In this document: positions 1-12,795 of the stretch, piece by piece | How the letters are laid out: every line of letters begins with the position of its first letter | Position numbering within the stretch: position 1 is the stretch's first letter | Assembly (NCBI GenBank): GCA_001599915.1 | Contig: BCIG01000018.1 | Location: 372,001-436,000 of the forward strand | Reading direction: 5' to 3' | Length of the DNA: 64,000 nucleotides | From: Symbiotaphrina buchneri | Taxonomy: Eukaryota; Ascomycota; Symbiotaphrinales; Symbiotaphrinaceae | Program-made: the position numbers and the translations under genes | The notes under the pieces: model-generated | Told to the model about the DNA's origin: nothing | The model's database searches: none | What the model saw: only the letters and a program-made list of their open reading frames with translations

Positions 1-166
1 TCCGGTTGTCGATCAAGTCGGAGTTTGGTGCAGGGATCTCGGCCCGGTGTATCGCATCGGCTGATCCATCCTCGAAGAGCAAGCAGAGGAGGGTGAAGAC
101 GCTGCGTACGAGGAACGCCACAAAAAGCAGATTAATAACGAGGAATATGACAAGCCCCCGTCGCAT
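1..166 (-). CDS. Probable GT32 mannosyltransferase, MIPC synthase-like (5' end only)
   Basis: Minus-strand ATG at 166-164 opens 55 codons to the window edge. The product starts with two arginines, then a long hydrophobic stretch (about residues 5-31) that reads as a type II signal anchor. A short stem with the motif IPAPNSDLIDNR follows. In the Sur1/Csh1 family this stem precedes the IPKIIHQTY catalytic start. These enzymes add mannose to inositol phosphorylceramide in the Golgi. The catalytic DxD part lies outside the window, so the call rests on N-terminal architecture and my recollection of fungal homologues. Another Och1-like GT32 member is possible. Confidence 0.55.
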   Translation of the reverse strand, partial: MRRGLVIFLVINLLFVAFLVRSVFTLLCLLFEDGSADAIHRAEIPAPNSDLIDNR

Positions 167-1928
167 ATTGAAGAGAGGCTTGTAATCAATACAGGCTTGA
201 AAGAGTGACAGGAATTTTAATTGGTGATCGCAGACTGAGGAGTGACCGCGAACGAGGGGAGAAGGCCCCTGAAGGACGGACGTGCTACCGGCAATTGCGC
301 GCCAGCATGGACCTCGCGATGCTTAATTGATGCTGGGAAGATTGGAAGGAATGTGTCGCTATGCAGCTGCTCTCAGCTTGGCTCTCTTTCGATGTGCTGT
401 CTTCGCAGAGCGCCTGTGAGAGTTGGAGTTGAATTGTAGTCGTGACCACCGTTAGACGGAGCAGAATTGGAAGTCCTGGCACTTGTTCGTCGTCGCTTTT
501 TGGGTTGGGAGGGTGGTCGTGGGGCGAGAAGGGGGCGCCGTCGTCTGAAGAAGAAAATGGGTGTGCGCGATGGCCAAGAACCAGACCCTTTGGTGAGCGA
601 CCGGGGGTGACGGTGGCCTAGATGTGGAGACCAGGTTAATTAAAGGCACTTTCCTACCTAAGGTAGGCCAAGGGTACGAATTAATGGCTAAAGGTAAGAT
701 CTTACCACGCAGGCAGGGTCAGGTGGGTACGGTACTTGGAGCAGGACCGAGCAACGGGGAAATTATCCTTCTGTGCTTCGTGCACCGCCCGCGAGTAATA
801 CCTTATATCTTCATACCTCAAGATACCGTACGAAATGGTGGTACCAGTATCGCGGATGACTGGTAAAACGGCACAATAAGTTCCTCACCCCAGGTACCTA
901 AGTTAGGTACCTCGAGTACAGCTCCAGGAGGTAAATATATGAATTCTCTGCGCAAGTAGCCCGTAGAAGAAGCAGTGTGCGAGCATCATGTGAGATCTCA
1001 CTTGCGTCTCCTCTGTCCACCTAGGTCTGGCAGGTGACAAGAGTCTTCCAGCAACTACCAAACAAGAAGGTACCTGAACAATCATATCATAGGTACCTTA
1101 CCTTATCTTACCCTAACATAGGGGAGGTACCTGTATTCATTTACGCTTGTTACCAAAGGCCACGACGCCTCCTAATCCCAAGACAGCAAGCGTAGCGAGC
1201 GATGTCCTGGCACGGATCTGGTGGCTGTGCTTGCTCACTTCCCAATCAAGGCAGATACCGGTATTTGCATCTAAGGTGCCTACCTTAAGGTAAGGCAACT
1301 CAAGATTCTCAACCGCATCTGCTCGTCCGAGGCACAATCCCGCTCTTTAGCACGAGCCAATCACACTCACTCACTGACAGTCAAGCGGGCCGAGGCCATC
1401 ACGGCGTGCATATATTCGTACGTACTCGCGGACATTGTTCGTCCGAGTACAACAAACATTTCTGCCTGAAATTCAGGATAGGTTTCCGATAGGAAAGGGG
1501 CTGCACGGCGAATCATAACCTCCGACTGTCCGCGAGCCCTACTCTGCTTGGCTGGGTTGTAGTCAGACTCCCCGTGCCTTACAATGTTATCTGTTATCCT
1601 TTTCACATATCAGAAGGTGGAGATCTACAGACGATCCGCCGGTGCAAATGAATATTGCCTGATGTTGACCCCACTCTGCCGAAATGCGGCTCCAGGTCAT
1701 GAACCCCGGACCGGACCCTCCCCCGCTCTAGAACACCCCTGCCCCACGTGCCAACGCCAAGATGATGCAGCGCAATGGCAATGCAAATGCAAATGCTATG
1801 CAATCCGAGCCGACCATTCCAGATGACCCTTCCGCTCCATGTCTCACTGATCCCCAAAAGACGAGAGACGCCAAAAGATAACGTACCGAGGCCAACCAAA
1901 ACTCCCCAAGCATACCCCTACAGCCCCC
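167..1928. other. Intergenic region: promoter of the left-edge gene and 3' flank of the LRR gene
   Basis: No recognisable gene. Open frames here are under 100 codons with no family signature. Several palindromic GGTACC/CCTTAAGG blocks occur, at about 653-680, 893-915, 1091-1133 and 1277-1300. Confidence 0.6.
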
Positions 1929-4900
1929 CTACAGCTCAAACTGCTTGCTGACTGAAAGACCCGATGCATCCTCAAATGTATCACCGGTCAGGCCGAGCTT
2001 CTCCTCAAGCATCTCTTCCAGACTCGGGGCAGCCTGGAACGTGAGCAGACCCTGGTCCTCTTCGGCTAGCGCTTCAGCATTGCCCTTAAGTGTCGTTGCC
2101 GTCGCAGGTCGCGTCTCTTCACCATCCATCTGACCGTCTGCGATTGACCCAGCGTCTGCGCCCATCCCATTGGCAATATTGAAGTTCCGCGCTAAGAAAG
2201 TCTCAAGTCGCTTGGCTTGAACATCCCATTTGTCGTTCAGGACTCGGATGGCGTCCTGTACATCCTGACTGCTGTCAGTAGGCTGCGCCAGTACTGATGC
2301 ACCTTTGGGGCCTTTATTGCCAACAGACGCCAGCGTTTTGCGGACAGAGGTCTTGGGAGGACTGGATCGTAGCCCCTCCGATGCGTTCTGCATTTCCCTC
2401 TTCAGGTTTCGCAGAGCTTCTTCCCTGGACAGCTCCATCCGGGGCAGATACAGCAGGGTATGATTGTAGGCTAGACTATCAACCAAGACCGTGAAAGCCT
2501 GAAGATTGATATCGTTGTGCTCACAATAGATCTCCCGAAGACAATGGTTTTGTTCCAGAACCGAGCTTAATGTATTTGCTCCCTGGAGGCCGAGCTTTTG
2601 GTCTGCGTCTGTCAGCGCCGGTAGGACCCACGGACCACGGGGATGCTTACACTCTATCCGCAGAACTTTCAGAGTATTGTTCTGCTTCAGCCCTGTCAGT
2701 GCATGGTTGAGCCCGATCCCAAATTTTGCCACCTCAAGGTGTGCATGTTCCCCCGAGATATCAAGCTCCTCCAATGTGTGGTTCTCGGAGAACATAAGTT
2801 TCAAGGCCTCGCAGGTCTCTTCGCTAGCGTCGTACGGTAAAGAAGCTTTTGAAATATCGAGATACCTGAGCGTTGTATTCGAGCTCAACGCTTGCACTAG
2901 ATCGCGAAAATGGTCTTCCTTCTCATACTCCACCATTTTCATTGTCAACAGAGCTGGCGTCAGGTCACTGCGCACTGCGTTGACGAGTTCGAAATGGTCT
3001 TTTTCGAGGCGATTTTCGCTGACCTGAAGATGGAGCTCCCTGGCTTGACCAGGTTCTCGGCACATAGAATGCATGAATATAGCCACGTCGCGCCCAGTCA
3101 GCCCACATTGGTTCAGCCTAACTTCCCTTAGGGTCTCGGATCTCGAACTCGCAAGATAGACAGAGATTGAATCGACGGTCTGTTCATTGAGCGGTGTCTC
3201 ACTGAGATCCAATTCTTCAAGTCTCCATGTCAGGAGAGTTTCAGGTGATATAAGCGGCTCCGGCCCAGACGTGCGTTGCACTCGAGATAGGTTGATCTTC
3301 CGGATCAAGGCGAAATGTCCAATCTGCCCCTGGAATGTTGAAGGGGACAGCCTCGCCAAATTCCCCGATATGTCGATAGACTCCATGGTATTGTCCTGGG
3401 ATAACATCGAGTTGAGCACTAGTTGCATAGTCCGGTCCGTCAAACCGCACCGACTGATTTCTATAGCCCGGAAATGACACGACTTCTCTACCAGAGCATC
3501 CACAAGATAATCAAGGTCATAATCACCCAATTCAACGCCATTCAGAACCACCCAGTCGACGTTCGTGAACTGTCGCCGGCAAAGGGGGAAAATAGCCTCT
3601 ACAATCTCAGATCCTGTATCAGTCTGACCAGGGTCTCCTTCAGCAAGTTTTCTACTGATACACGCCGTGAAGTCCATCCGTCTCAGTCGTTTGCTCTTTA
3701 GTGCTAGCCCTTGTAGTTCTTGGATTAGAAGTGACTTCTGCGCTTGTCCTTTGATGTTTACCGCGATTCCAGATCTGGTTGTTCGCGGTACATGCTCGGT
3801 GCCGTGGGCGTCTCGCACACCTCGGAGAACGTCGAGACTAACGCCACGAAAGGATATTGCACCAAATGATTCGTTGTATCGAAGGGAACGCATTGTAGCT
3901 AACAGCTCCAAGATATTGTAATTCTTGCGAAGCGAGCTGGCGGGTGGTAGCAACTCGAATTCGGGCCCATCTTCCGCCAATTCATTGACGGCATAGCGGA
4001 TGTTTGAGGTGTCGACATTGTATGCTGCGCAGTAGGCAATTAGTGTCCTGTCGAAGCATCTGTACTCTTCTTATTCGAATGGAATGGGGTAGATGTCGTC
4101 CTCAAATCGTTTTGGGACATCCGCCACCATGGGTTGGTCAAGCCATTCTGGCCTTAAGAAATCTGCCGCCTGGCGAACACAAAGCGCAATATCCATCGAC
4201 GAGCAGGACGCAAGATATAGCCACACGGGCTGACGGGTCGGCATTCTGCTTGCGTCAGTACAAGTCGCGCAAGGTTCAGGGTCACTATACCGGAATGCAA
4301 GCTCAAATGCATAACTTTCTGAGGAGACGCTGAGATAGCTCAACGTCAGTAACCCGAAGGAACTCCTACTATTCAGCTCATTCAGAGATGAAGACGAGCT
4401 TCGATCAAAAGATTTCGGAAGAGGTATCAAGTGTACTTTGTGCATGCCAACAACAACATAACAGACACTAGCCGCCAACTTTACCAAATCATCTGAAGAG
4501 GACCGAGAAGCCGACTTATGTGAAGTTCGCTGCACGGCTTTGAAGATGCGAAAGTGAGAAGGATCGTAGTCGCGCTCCAGCTCTAGTCTTCTAGCAACAT
4601 GCTCTATAGATTTGCGAGAGAACAGTGGCGGGTCAGTTAGACGAGCTCTCATGGATGCGCCACGGATCCCCGAGAGCCAAATATCTGCTTCTCTGGGATC
4701 CGGCCATTGCAACACCATGGACGATGCCTGGTTGATGTCCTCATCCAGAGAAGCGACTTCAATGGAGAAAAATGGTCGGCCATCATCACACTTAAAGACA
4801 GCGACGATCTGGTTCAAAGGTATCCCGAGATTCTTCTCTGCTGATGACTGAGAATCCCCCGACTGGAAGTCTTGGAACGAATTCACTGAGGGTACCGAGC

Positions 4901-5508
4901 TATGTCTGACCGTACTACTTCGGCCCAGGGGTGCAGGAATACTATCTCAAATCAGTGTATGAAGCAGGCGCTGGCACCAAAGACACTACTGACGATGGAA
5001 ACACCTCAGCAGCACGACGTCCTTGACTTTTAAACCGGACCAGGTGCGTCTCGCTCAACACAAGGTACTCCTTCCTCTTTCGAAACATCCCTCCAGTGGT
5101 CTGCACCTCCCCATGGTAGACTACCAGCTTGCCTGTCGAGACGTGATCTTCGGTGTTGTCCATGCCATGAGACCTTGGCACAGCCAGCGGGACTTTCTCT
5201 TCATCATCATGGACATGGGTCGAACGGAGGGACCCAAACAAGGATGGAGGCCTTCCTTGCTTCATAGATGGCCTGGAGCGTGACTTCGGAGAACTTGGCC
5301 CATGCGCTTCGTATCTGGGACTCGAGTTATCACTTTCCGGAGTGGGTGAAAGAGAAAATCTCGAACTGGAAGGGCGCCGTTTCTGCGTCGAAGTCGACTT
5401 GCCGCCCTCTTCATCGTGTATTGGAGAAAGACTGTTTAACGTCGGGCGCGGGAAGAATCCCAATGAGCGCCTACGGCGGGGATCCGCGACGTCCCCGGAT
5501 TTGAACAT
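1929..5508 (-). CDS. PH-like plus leucine-rich-repeat protein, with an in-frame TAA
   Basis: Exons are 5508-4994 and 4941-1929. The 52 nt intron (4942-4993) starts GTCAGT, has branch CTGAT and ends TAG; splicing restores EVFPSIPAPLGRSS within a PH-like domain. The start at 5508 (MFKSGDVADPRRRR, G at -3) is preferred over the upstream ATG at 5628. A basic/serine-rich N-terminus is followed by the PH-like domain, a middle domain with EEYRCFDRTLIAYCAAYNVD, then ribonuclease-inhibitor-like leucine repeats up to an acidic tail. A TAA at 4073-4071 interrupts the frame just before EEYRCFDRTL, although the frame stays open on both sides. Read-through length would be about 1175 residues. It could be a true nonsense change, an assembly error, or a 63 nt in-frame intron. 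Similar fungal proteins are annotated only as LRR proteins; the function is unknown. Confidence 0.75.
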
Positions 5509-6369
5509 GACGAGATGCAAAGTCAAGACACGAAGGCTGTCGAGTAGGACCGCATCAACCTGCGTCGCTGTCAGTATGATTGACATGAGCATTGTCATTG
5601 ATAACTCCAAGGTTATGATAGCAGCCACGTACGAGCAACAGGCTCAGAGGAGGGCTCCGAGCCCCTTCCCCCCCACTCCGTCACTCACGACTTCGTTTCA
5701 AAGCAATGTCCCAGCGATTCAATACACTGCAAAGCACATCTTCCCCAGACTTGGGCACAACCCAACGGGTGGATATGTGACAGCTTAAGTGCGGTAATCA
5801 GTGTTAATGGTCATTGATGTCGTAGGATGGATAGTGCTGAGCTTCTGTGCAGCCGGGCGAACAATGGCCGAGAATCAGCGACGACAGGGAGAACTGCAGG
5901 TGTGGTTGTGCCAGGACTTCCCGATGTGCCTTTCCAGCTTTCAAGATAGTTGCTTCTGTGGCGGAATCGGGTACAGGGCAGGCAGAGGAGAGTAGGTGCA
6001 GAACGAGAGAACGAGAGCAACTTGTCGATTCTGGAAAGGTCCGAGCACGGACCATCAGGTTGGGATCCGGTTAATCTGCACGTGCAAGGTACAGGCTACG
6101 TACCGTCTCTCTATTTATAGAAACTGTCACTGATCGCCGGACGGCACATAAGGTGCAGTGCGAAGTACTACCGAGTGCTCTTCACCAAGCAGAAAGCACA
6201 TTTTTTAGGGCCTACCTCAGAGCCATAGAGCCACAGAGCATCGCCATCTCCTCTGATCATTCTTTCGCCACTGATCGCCGCTCGACACAGTCAGAAAGGG
6301 GTTTGGTATTCGATAGGATTTCCAAAAGTCTAATTCAGTCCCCAGTCCAATGGCATCTCCATCAGGCCT
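5509..6369. other. Intergenic: LRR-gene promoter and PET127 3' flank
   Basis: Both flanking genes are on the minus strand. Short open frames on both strands show no domain or codon pattern that I recognise. No structured RNA seen. Confidence 0.6.
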
Positions 6370-9300
6370 TCATGGCGGCAAGGAGGGCTTCTCGAACACA
6401 ATCGGACTTGATCCTGCATGCTTTTCCTCTTGCTCTTTCTGCCATTGCCGGCCCTTCTTTGCCAGATCTTTGATCTTGCGCATGTAATAGTTGCTGGCCG
6501 CCCCTTTAGAAGCAGATTCATCATCCGAAAGCGCTTTCTTTCTCCGTCCCTGACAGGCATAGTAGATACTCCAAGCACGCGACTCATTGGCTATTTCGGC
6601 CAGGGAATACTCGACCGACCACTTGTCGTCCCGGGTAAGCTCGTTGGGTCGCAGGACATATTCGTCATTGACCTTGTTGCGGATGGTCAATGTCATAGCA
6701 AGCAGAGCACGACCCGGGGCATCAGGAATGGATGATGCCTGTTCCTTACTTAGACTTTCTAGGAACTCTGCGTCAGCATGCGACGCAGACCCCTCAGCAT
6801 CCCGAGTTGGTGTGAGCTCGGCCCGCTGACCACCACTTGTGATCTTCCCACTTTCCTCATGCGGTGGGCCGGACACTTCAGTGCCTCCATCCATCTCAGC
6901 GGAAATCTTGTCGGAACCTTCAGGGAGGAGTTCTTCGCTTCCAGCAACTCCTTCAACAGAAAACGTGGCCGCTTCGACGCCCTCTTGTGGTTGACTCCTG
7001 CTCCCGGAAATGGGCTCGGCAGGTGTCGGATGGTCTGTGGGATATGTTGCGACACCATCGGAAGATCCTTCCAGGACCCCATGTTCGAATTCCCGCGTCT
7101 CGCCAGCATTGACCGTGGACATCTCATCATTCTCCAGCTCCTCCTGCACCTTATCGCGTATGTCATCCCAAAGTTCTTCCGCCGGTTCCTCCGTCACAGC
7201 TTCCATGCTGTCGTCCCCCCGGTCGAGGCCAAGTATATCCCGTTCAAAGGCTTCAATTCTCTCCCTGTTGCTGTTCTGTATCTGCTCAATCTGATCTTCG
7301 GTGACTGGCTCTACGAAGATGTACATAAAAGGGGTCTGTGTATCTCTTGTCTCAAAGTGGACTCGCAGTGACTTATCTCGTTAATTATTGACTTCGGGTA
7401 AGGATGCGTTCCTCTTACCTGCTCGGGAAATCTCGCGGTAGCGCGGTCAAGCACTTTGTTTAACATATCCAGACTTAACTTGAACTCCTGATCGCCTATG
7501 ATCATTTCGGACTCGCCATGCAAGGTAAGGTCAAGCTCCGGCAGTGGCAGGTATTGAAAACCGAATATCCGTTCAACGTTGTGATAGGCAACAAAGATGC
7601 CGTCCATCCGCCCCATTCGTACCTGCAGGGAATATTTCAAGAAGGCCGAGCGAATCATGTCATAGAATTCTTTCTCGTACGATTCCCACTCTCCCCGGAG
7701 ATTCTTGATTTGATAGCCCATGCCTGATTCATAATTTTGCGCATCCATCCGTATAGAGACGACAGCCCTGGTCTTCAAATCAAACATGCCGGTCCCAGGC
7801 AAACGCGGATCGTATGCATCAAGTTGTGACCGCATAAGGAAGTCGCCCATTGTGGAATAATGGAACGACTCTTCTGCATTTCTCTCTTCATCCGGTACTT
7901 GGACGGGGTTGGTCTTCCTATACCGCTCGTAATCGTCTTTGCTTAGAGTCAATAATTTCTCTAAAGATCTTCCCAACATGCTGAGAATATTCGCCGAGTC
8001 GAACTGTTTGTCCGCATCAATAGCATAAGTGCCTTTTTCAATCGCGTACGTCCCTGCTTTGTAGCGCAGGAAGATGGCCGAAGGGCTGCGCTGCAAGGCG
8101 GTAAATGAACGGAGCTTCTCTGGAAAGCCTTGTGATAACATGCTAATGTTGATGGGTCTCCAAGCAGACAGGAGGAAGTGGAAGTGCGCCAAAGCTCCAG
8201 TCATGCTAGACGACGACCCAACGTATTTTTTCTCGAGGTCTCTCGCTGTAGAAAGGAGCCGTGTGTCTCTGGAAGATGTTATATATTCCTTCAGGGCGTT
8301 GAAGTCAAAGTCTGCCACGGGCATAATCCTTTGGAGATAGGGATCAAAGTTGAATACCCGTGTTCTGGGGTCCTGGAGCTGATAGACACCGGGACTTCGA
8401 TAAGGTTAGTAGCAGACCAAGTCGCAAGAGGGACTTCTATTTACTTGAACAAGACTCGGTCCAGGCCATAAGACAGTGGTGGTACAGATCCGGTATCAAG
8501 CTCAACCGCTGTTCAATTAGTTTCAGCTGGAAAGTCGCTTATCATGACACTTACGCGTAATTGAGAGGTTTCTGGCATGGATGCTCTCAATGTCATTGCC
8601 GACAGTCCCTCGCTGGAACATCGATGGCTTCTTCTTCTTCTTCAGCGCTTGTTCTAGAGTCTTATGCCCATTCACAGTCTTGATGGTGTGCTCTATGATT
8701 TGTGATTTCCCGTGAGCAGCTACAGTTGGTACAGAATCGCCGAACCTTGTGAAGCCTGCCCTTGCACGCCCGCCTTGCCGGCCATCAGGTCCCGGAAGGT
8801 GAGCCTCCCCATCAGACACCGTAGCTTTAAACACGGCCGTGCTAGTTTTCGGAGGTGTCCTTCCATCAAAAGATGCCTGTCGTTACCGTCAGCCGGCCAT
8901 GAAGGTTTCCTCTTGCCTTAGAGAAGACATACTTTTCTTTTTCCCTTCTTCCTTTTGCGAGTCAGGTCTTGCGGCTTTCCCGCAGAAGATGCTGCCCGGC
9001 GCTCCTGGGCTTGCTTGAAGAGCTCCTCTGACTTGGATTTGGCCTGGAGCAACTGCTCTTGTGCGGCGATGATGGCTTGTAGGGACGACACCAGCTCCGA
9101 TGCTGCAGTGTGTCGATTGGCTGGCTTCTTCGAGGGGCGAGCCTTTGGTCTTGTCCCTGATTTCGTGCGCCGCACTTTCACAGTTTCTGATGATTCTGCT
9201 CCGGCATCATGGTTCCCAGAGCGCAGCTGCTCTCCGGTACCAGCCTGCGCGTCCCTAGGGGGTTTGGCAGCATCCGTGAAGCATTGTACTCTGTTGGTGT

Positions 9301-9421
9301 AAGACCAACGACATGACACGACCAACGGCAACTGCCCCGTAGCAAGATTTGTCCTGCAGAGGCAAGAAGAGCAGACATATGGATTCCGCCTTGGGAGTAG
9401 CCGCGACGTAGACCCAAGCAT
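6370..9421 (-). CDS. PET127: Pet127-type mitochondrial RNA-processing protein
   Basis: Five exons: 9421-8933, 8876-8555, 8508-8445, 8394-7419, 7371-6370 (950 aa). All four introns are 46-56 nt, with GTAAGT-like donors and a clear ACTAAT branch in the second. Splicing yields the family core: VPPLSYGLDRVLFNPGVYQL, RVFNFDPYLQRIMP, then DADKQFDSANILSMLGR, STMGDFLMRSQLDAYDPRLP and TPFMYIFVEPVTEDQIEQI. The start at 9421 gives an Arg/Ser-rich presequence with little acid, as expected for mitochondrial import, followed by a Lys-rich linker. Yeast Pet127 sits at the mitochondrial inner membrane and acts in 5' processing and turnover of mitochondrial RNAs. The acidic C-terminal 300 residues are low in conservation. 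It is divergent from ADE5,7 with 420 bp between starts. Confidence 0.92.
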
Positions 9422-9841
9422 CGGGCCGGATCTCGACCTTTGAGCGTTCGAGGACCGAAGGGGAGGATCGTGTGGGAAGGGCGGGTTTGGGATACGCAGC
9501 ACAGTATAATACAATTCACAGAAAGTTCTGTACCGTACCTAAGGTAGGTAGGTTTTGCGGTACATACCTTAGTGAGGCCCCTTGGGCTCCAACAGGGGGA
9601 CTGCATTCACCGCCTTGCGCTAAATGTACGAAGTAGCCTCGGTAGCCTCTTCCCCGCGAACTAAGGTAGGTACATGCTTCGTACTCGAAAGTGACCCCTC
9701 GGCAGAAAAATTTCGAGTTTGGATTTTTGGCTCCAAGGGGTCCGCGGTCCCTCCCCACCGAGCCAGGTAGTGAAATTCCGCAACGACAGGATCGCAGCTA
9801 CGTCTTGCTTCGCCCGTCAGCCTGCATCCTGCTGCGTCGTT
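9422..9841. promoter_or_regulatory. Bidirectional promoter PET127 / ADE5,7
   Basis: 420 bp separate the two start codons. It holds a palindromic block (9531-9572, TACCTAAGGTAGGTAGG) and a second copy near 9660-9672 (CTAAGGTAGGTAC). No TATA box is obvious. Confidence 0.6.
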
Positions 9842-12428
9842 ATGGCTCCCGTGTCGGAGACACTCCGGATCTTGCTCATTGGGAACGGTGGAAGAGAACA
9901 TGCCTTAGCCTGGAAGCTCAGCCAATCTCCACGGGTCGATTCTATTCTGGTTGCGCCGGGAAATGGCGGGACGGCAAATGGATTGGCCAAGGTGTCAAAT
10001 ATCTCTGGCGTCAGACCTGACGACTACCCAGGTCTCGTCAGACTGGCTCAAGAACGAGGCGTTAATTTGGTGGTGCCCGGGCCTGAAGCGCCCCTAGTAG
10101 ATGGCGTGGAAGGTTACTTCAAGGCCGGTATGACCGGGGCCCCCCTATGCTCATTGTTCGTTGTCATTAATCTCTGCGATTAGTTGGCATCCGATGCTTT
10201 GCCCCTTCGAAGGCTGCGGCCCGTATGGAAGGCTCCAAGGCTTTTGCAAAAGACTTCATGCAGAGACATGGCATTCCGACTGCCCAGTATCGCAATTTCA
10301 ATGATTATAATCTCGCGAGAGAGTATCTTGAATCCGTAGACCACGACGTGGTCATCAAGGCCAGTGGGCTCGCGGCGGGTAAAGGAGTCATTATCCCGGC
10401 GTCACGGCAAGCGGCGCAAGCTGCATTGAAAGAGATAATGTTGGACCGAGAATTTGGGGCTGCGGGAGATGAAGTGGTCATTGAAGAGTACCTAGAAGGT
10501 GATGAGCTCAGTATCTTGACGTTCAGTGACGGATACACGATCCGGTCACTTCCTCCAGCTCAGGACCACAAAAGAATCTTCGATGGAGACCAGGGTCCCA
10601 ACACAGGGGGTATGGGCTGTTATGCGCCGACAAATGTGGCGTCCAAAACTATGCTCGACCAGATACACACGGCCATACTGCAGCCAACAATCGATGGCAT
10701 GCGCAGAGAAGGTCTTATGATCGAATCATACTTTCTACATAATAAGCTGATCTGAACTGTAGCATGCCCCTTCGTGGGAGTTCTGTTTACTGGACTTATG
10801 ATCACGAAAACTGGGCCCAAGGTCCTGGAATACAATGTCCGCTTCGGCGACCCGGAGACGCAAACTCTCTTGCCTCTATTGAGCCAAGAAACCGATTTAG
10901 CTGAGGTGATGATCGCTTGTACGGAGCATTGGCTTGACGGCGTCAATATTTGTGTGGAGGAGAAGTTCTCTGCCACTGTCGTCGCGGCCGCTGGTGGCTA
11001 CCCCGGCCCCTATATGAAAGGAGCCGAGATAGTGCTTGACACACCACCCACAGGTACGAAGTATTTCCCATTCTCCTGATCCATCATACTAAGGGTATCT
11101 GGGACAGAGACGACAATATTCCATGCCGGAACTTCCCTGGAAGATGGGAAACGCAGGACCGCTGGAGGACGCGTGATTGCAGCCACAGCTACTGCTCATA
11201 CACTTGAGGCGGCTGTGAGGAGAGCCTATGAAGGCATTGACACTATTCACTTTGATAAGATGTTTTACCGTAAAGATATCGCACACAGGTAAGTTACTCC
11301 GCTCGTTAGCTTGCAAGGAAACTGGTGTGACCATGATCGAATAGGGCATTCAAATCTACGGCGACGGCGTCAGAAGGACTTACATATGCTGCGGCCGGTG
11401 TGTCAATAGAAGCCGGAAATTCTCTGGTACAAAGGATCAAGTCCGCCGTCAGATCAACAAAACGGGCCGGGGCCGACGCCGAGATTGGTGGGTTTGGGGG
11501 GACATTCGACCTCCAGGCAGCTGGCTATACTCGACTGCCTGTACTTGTAGGGGCTATCGACGGTGTGGGAACTAAGCTCAAGGTTGCGCAGGCTGTTGGC
11601 AAACAGGACACAGTCGGAATCGATCTCGTTGCAATGAATGTCAATGATTTGGTCGTTCAGGGCGCCGAACCATTATTCTTTCTGGATTGCTATTCATGCA
11701 GTAAGCTCAATGTGGACATGGCGGCAGACTTTGTTCAAGGGGTGGCAGAAGGGTGCAGGCAGGCTGCATGCGCCCTTGTCGGTGGCGAGACTGCAGAAAT
11801 GCCAGGCTTATACAATGGGTCCGAATACGACGCGGTAGGTGCCGCCGTTGGCGCCGTCATGCGTGAGAGGATATTGCCAGACACGAAGAGCATGGTGGCG
11901 GGTGATGTTGTGCTAGGTTTGTCCTCGAATGGGCTGCACTCGAATGGATTCTCTCTGGTCCGCCGGATAGTCGAGAGCAACAAACTCTCTTACGATTCAC
12001 GCGCCCCCTGGCAGCCTGATACTTCGATCGGGCTCTCGCTCCTGACGCCTACAAGGATCTATGTCAAACCCTTACTCAAGGTGGTTGCCAAAGACCTTAT
12101 CAAAGGAATGGCACACATCACAGGCGGAGGTTTGGTGGAAAATGTCCCTCGCATGCTTCCAGATCATCTAGCAGCAGAGATCGACCTGTCAACCTGGTCG
12201 CTTCCTCCAGTATTCAGGTGGCTGCAGAAGGCAGGAAACGTTGAATTAAAGGAGATGGTCAGAGCGTTCAATACGGGTATGGGGATGATACTAGTTGTAT
12301 CCGAGGAGAATGCAGAACAGGCCATATCCGAACTGGCGAGTTCAGGAGAGACGGTGGTCAAAGTGGGTACCCTTGTGGAGAGGCATGGTGAAGGATGTGT
12401 GATCAAAAACGAAGCAGCATGGGCATAG
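9842..12428 (+). CDS. ADE5,7: Bifunctional GAR synthetase / AIR synthetase (purine biosynthesis)
   Basis: Five exons: 9842-10127, 10184-10711, 10763-11053, 11108-11288, 11345-12428 (789 aa). The four introns are 51-56 nt. Residues 1 to about 430 are phosphoribosylamine-glycine ligase: [13 protein letters not shown] at the N-terminus, [13 protein letters not shown] and the ATP-grasp region [12 protein letters not shown], and [12 protein letters not shown]. The second half is phosphoribosylformylglycinamidine cyclo-ligase: [44 protein letters not shown] and [15 protein letters not shown]. The fused enzyme carries out steps 2 and 5 of de novo IMP synthesis in the cytosol. Unlike the animal GART protein it lacks the third (GAR transformylase) domain, as is normal in fungi. 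The start is fixed by [20 protein letters not shown]; no intact catalytic motif is missing. Confidence 0.97.
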
Positions 12429-12795
12429 GGGTTGATCGATCTGTCTGCTTCAATATTTCTTTCCTTTTCTTCTTTTTGTGGAGCTCGATATAGACATCAT
12501 ACCCTCGTGGAGAATAGGTAACGGTGGAAACGAACTTGGGAGGGGGATTGTTCGTTTCTACCCCTTATCGCGATCATTTGCGAGTGTGATTCAACGAGTC
12601 ACCGTGAGTCGTAGGCGCTGATTAGTCATCAGAAAACGAAATACTCCGTACCGCGCTGGAAATGAAAAAAAGGTGTCGTAGTTCAACTTCCACAAGACGT
12701 CGTGTGCTACTGGCCGAGTGCGACCAACGTTCATTTACGCAACCCAGCCGAGCCTTTCGATCTTTACAGAAATCCAGAGGAGCCGTTGTCACAAG
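12429..12795. other. ADE5,7 3' flank and TIM8 promoter
   Basis: 367 bp between two plus-strand genes. A T-rich tract follows the ADE5,7 stop (12452-12479). Nothing else recognisable. Confidence 0.6.

Noticed and set aside
1603-1899. Minus-strand 98-codon frame beside the LRR stop
   Set aside because: Low-complexity Ile/Cys/Gly-rich translation with no homology cue; probably 3' flank.
4071-4886. A separate 271-codon gene upstream of the LRR frame
   Set aside because: It is in the same frame as the LRR segment, and the sequence after its TAA continues as coding into it; the upstream end joins the PH-like exon by a clean intron.
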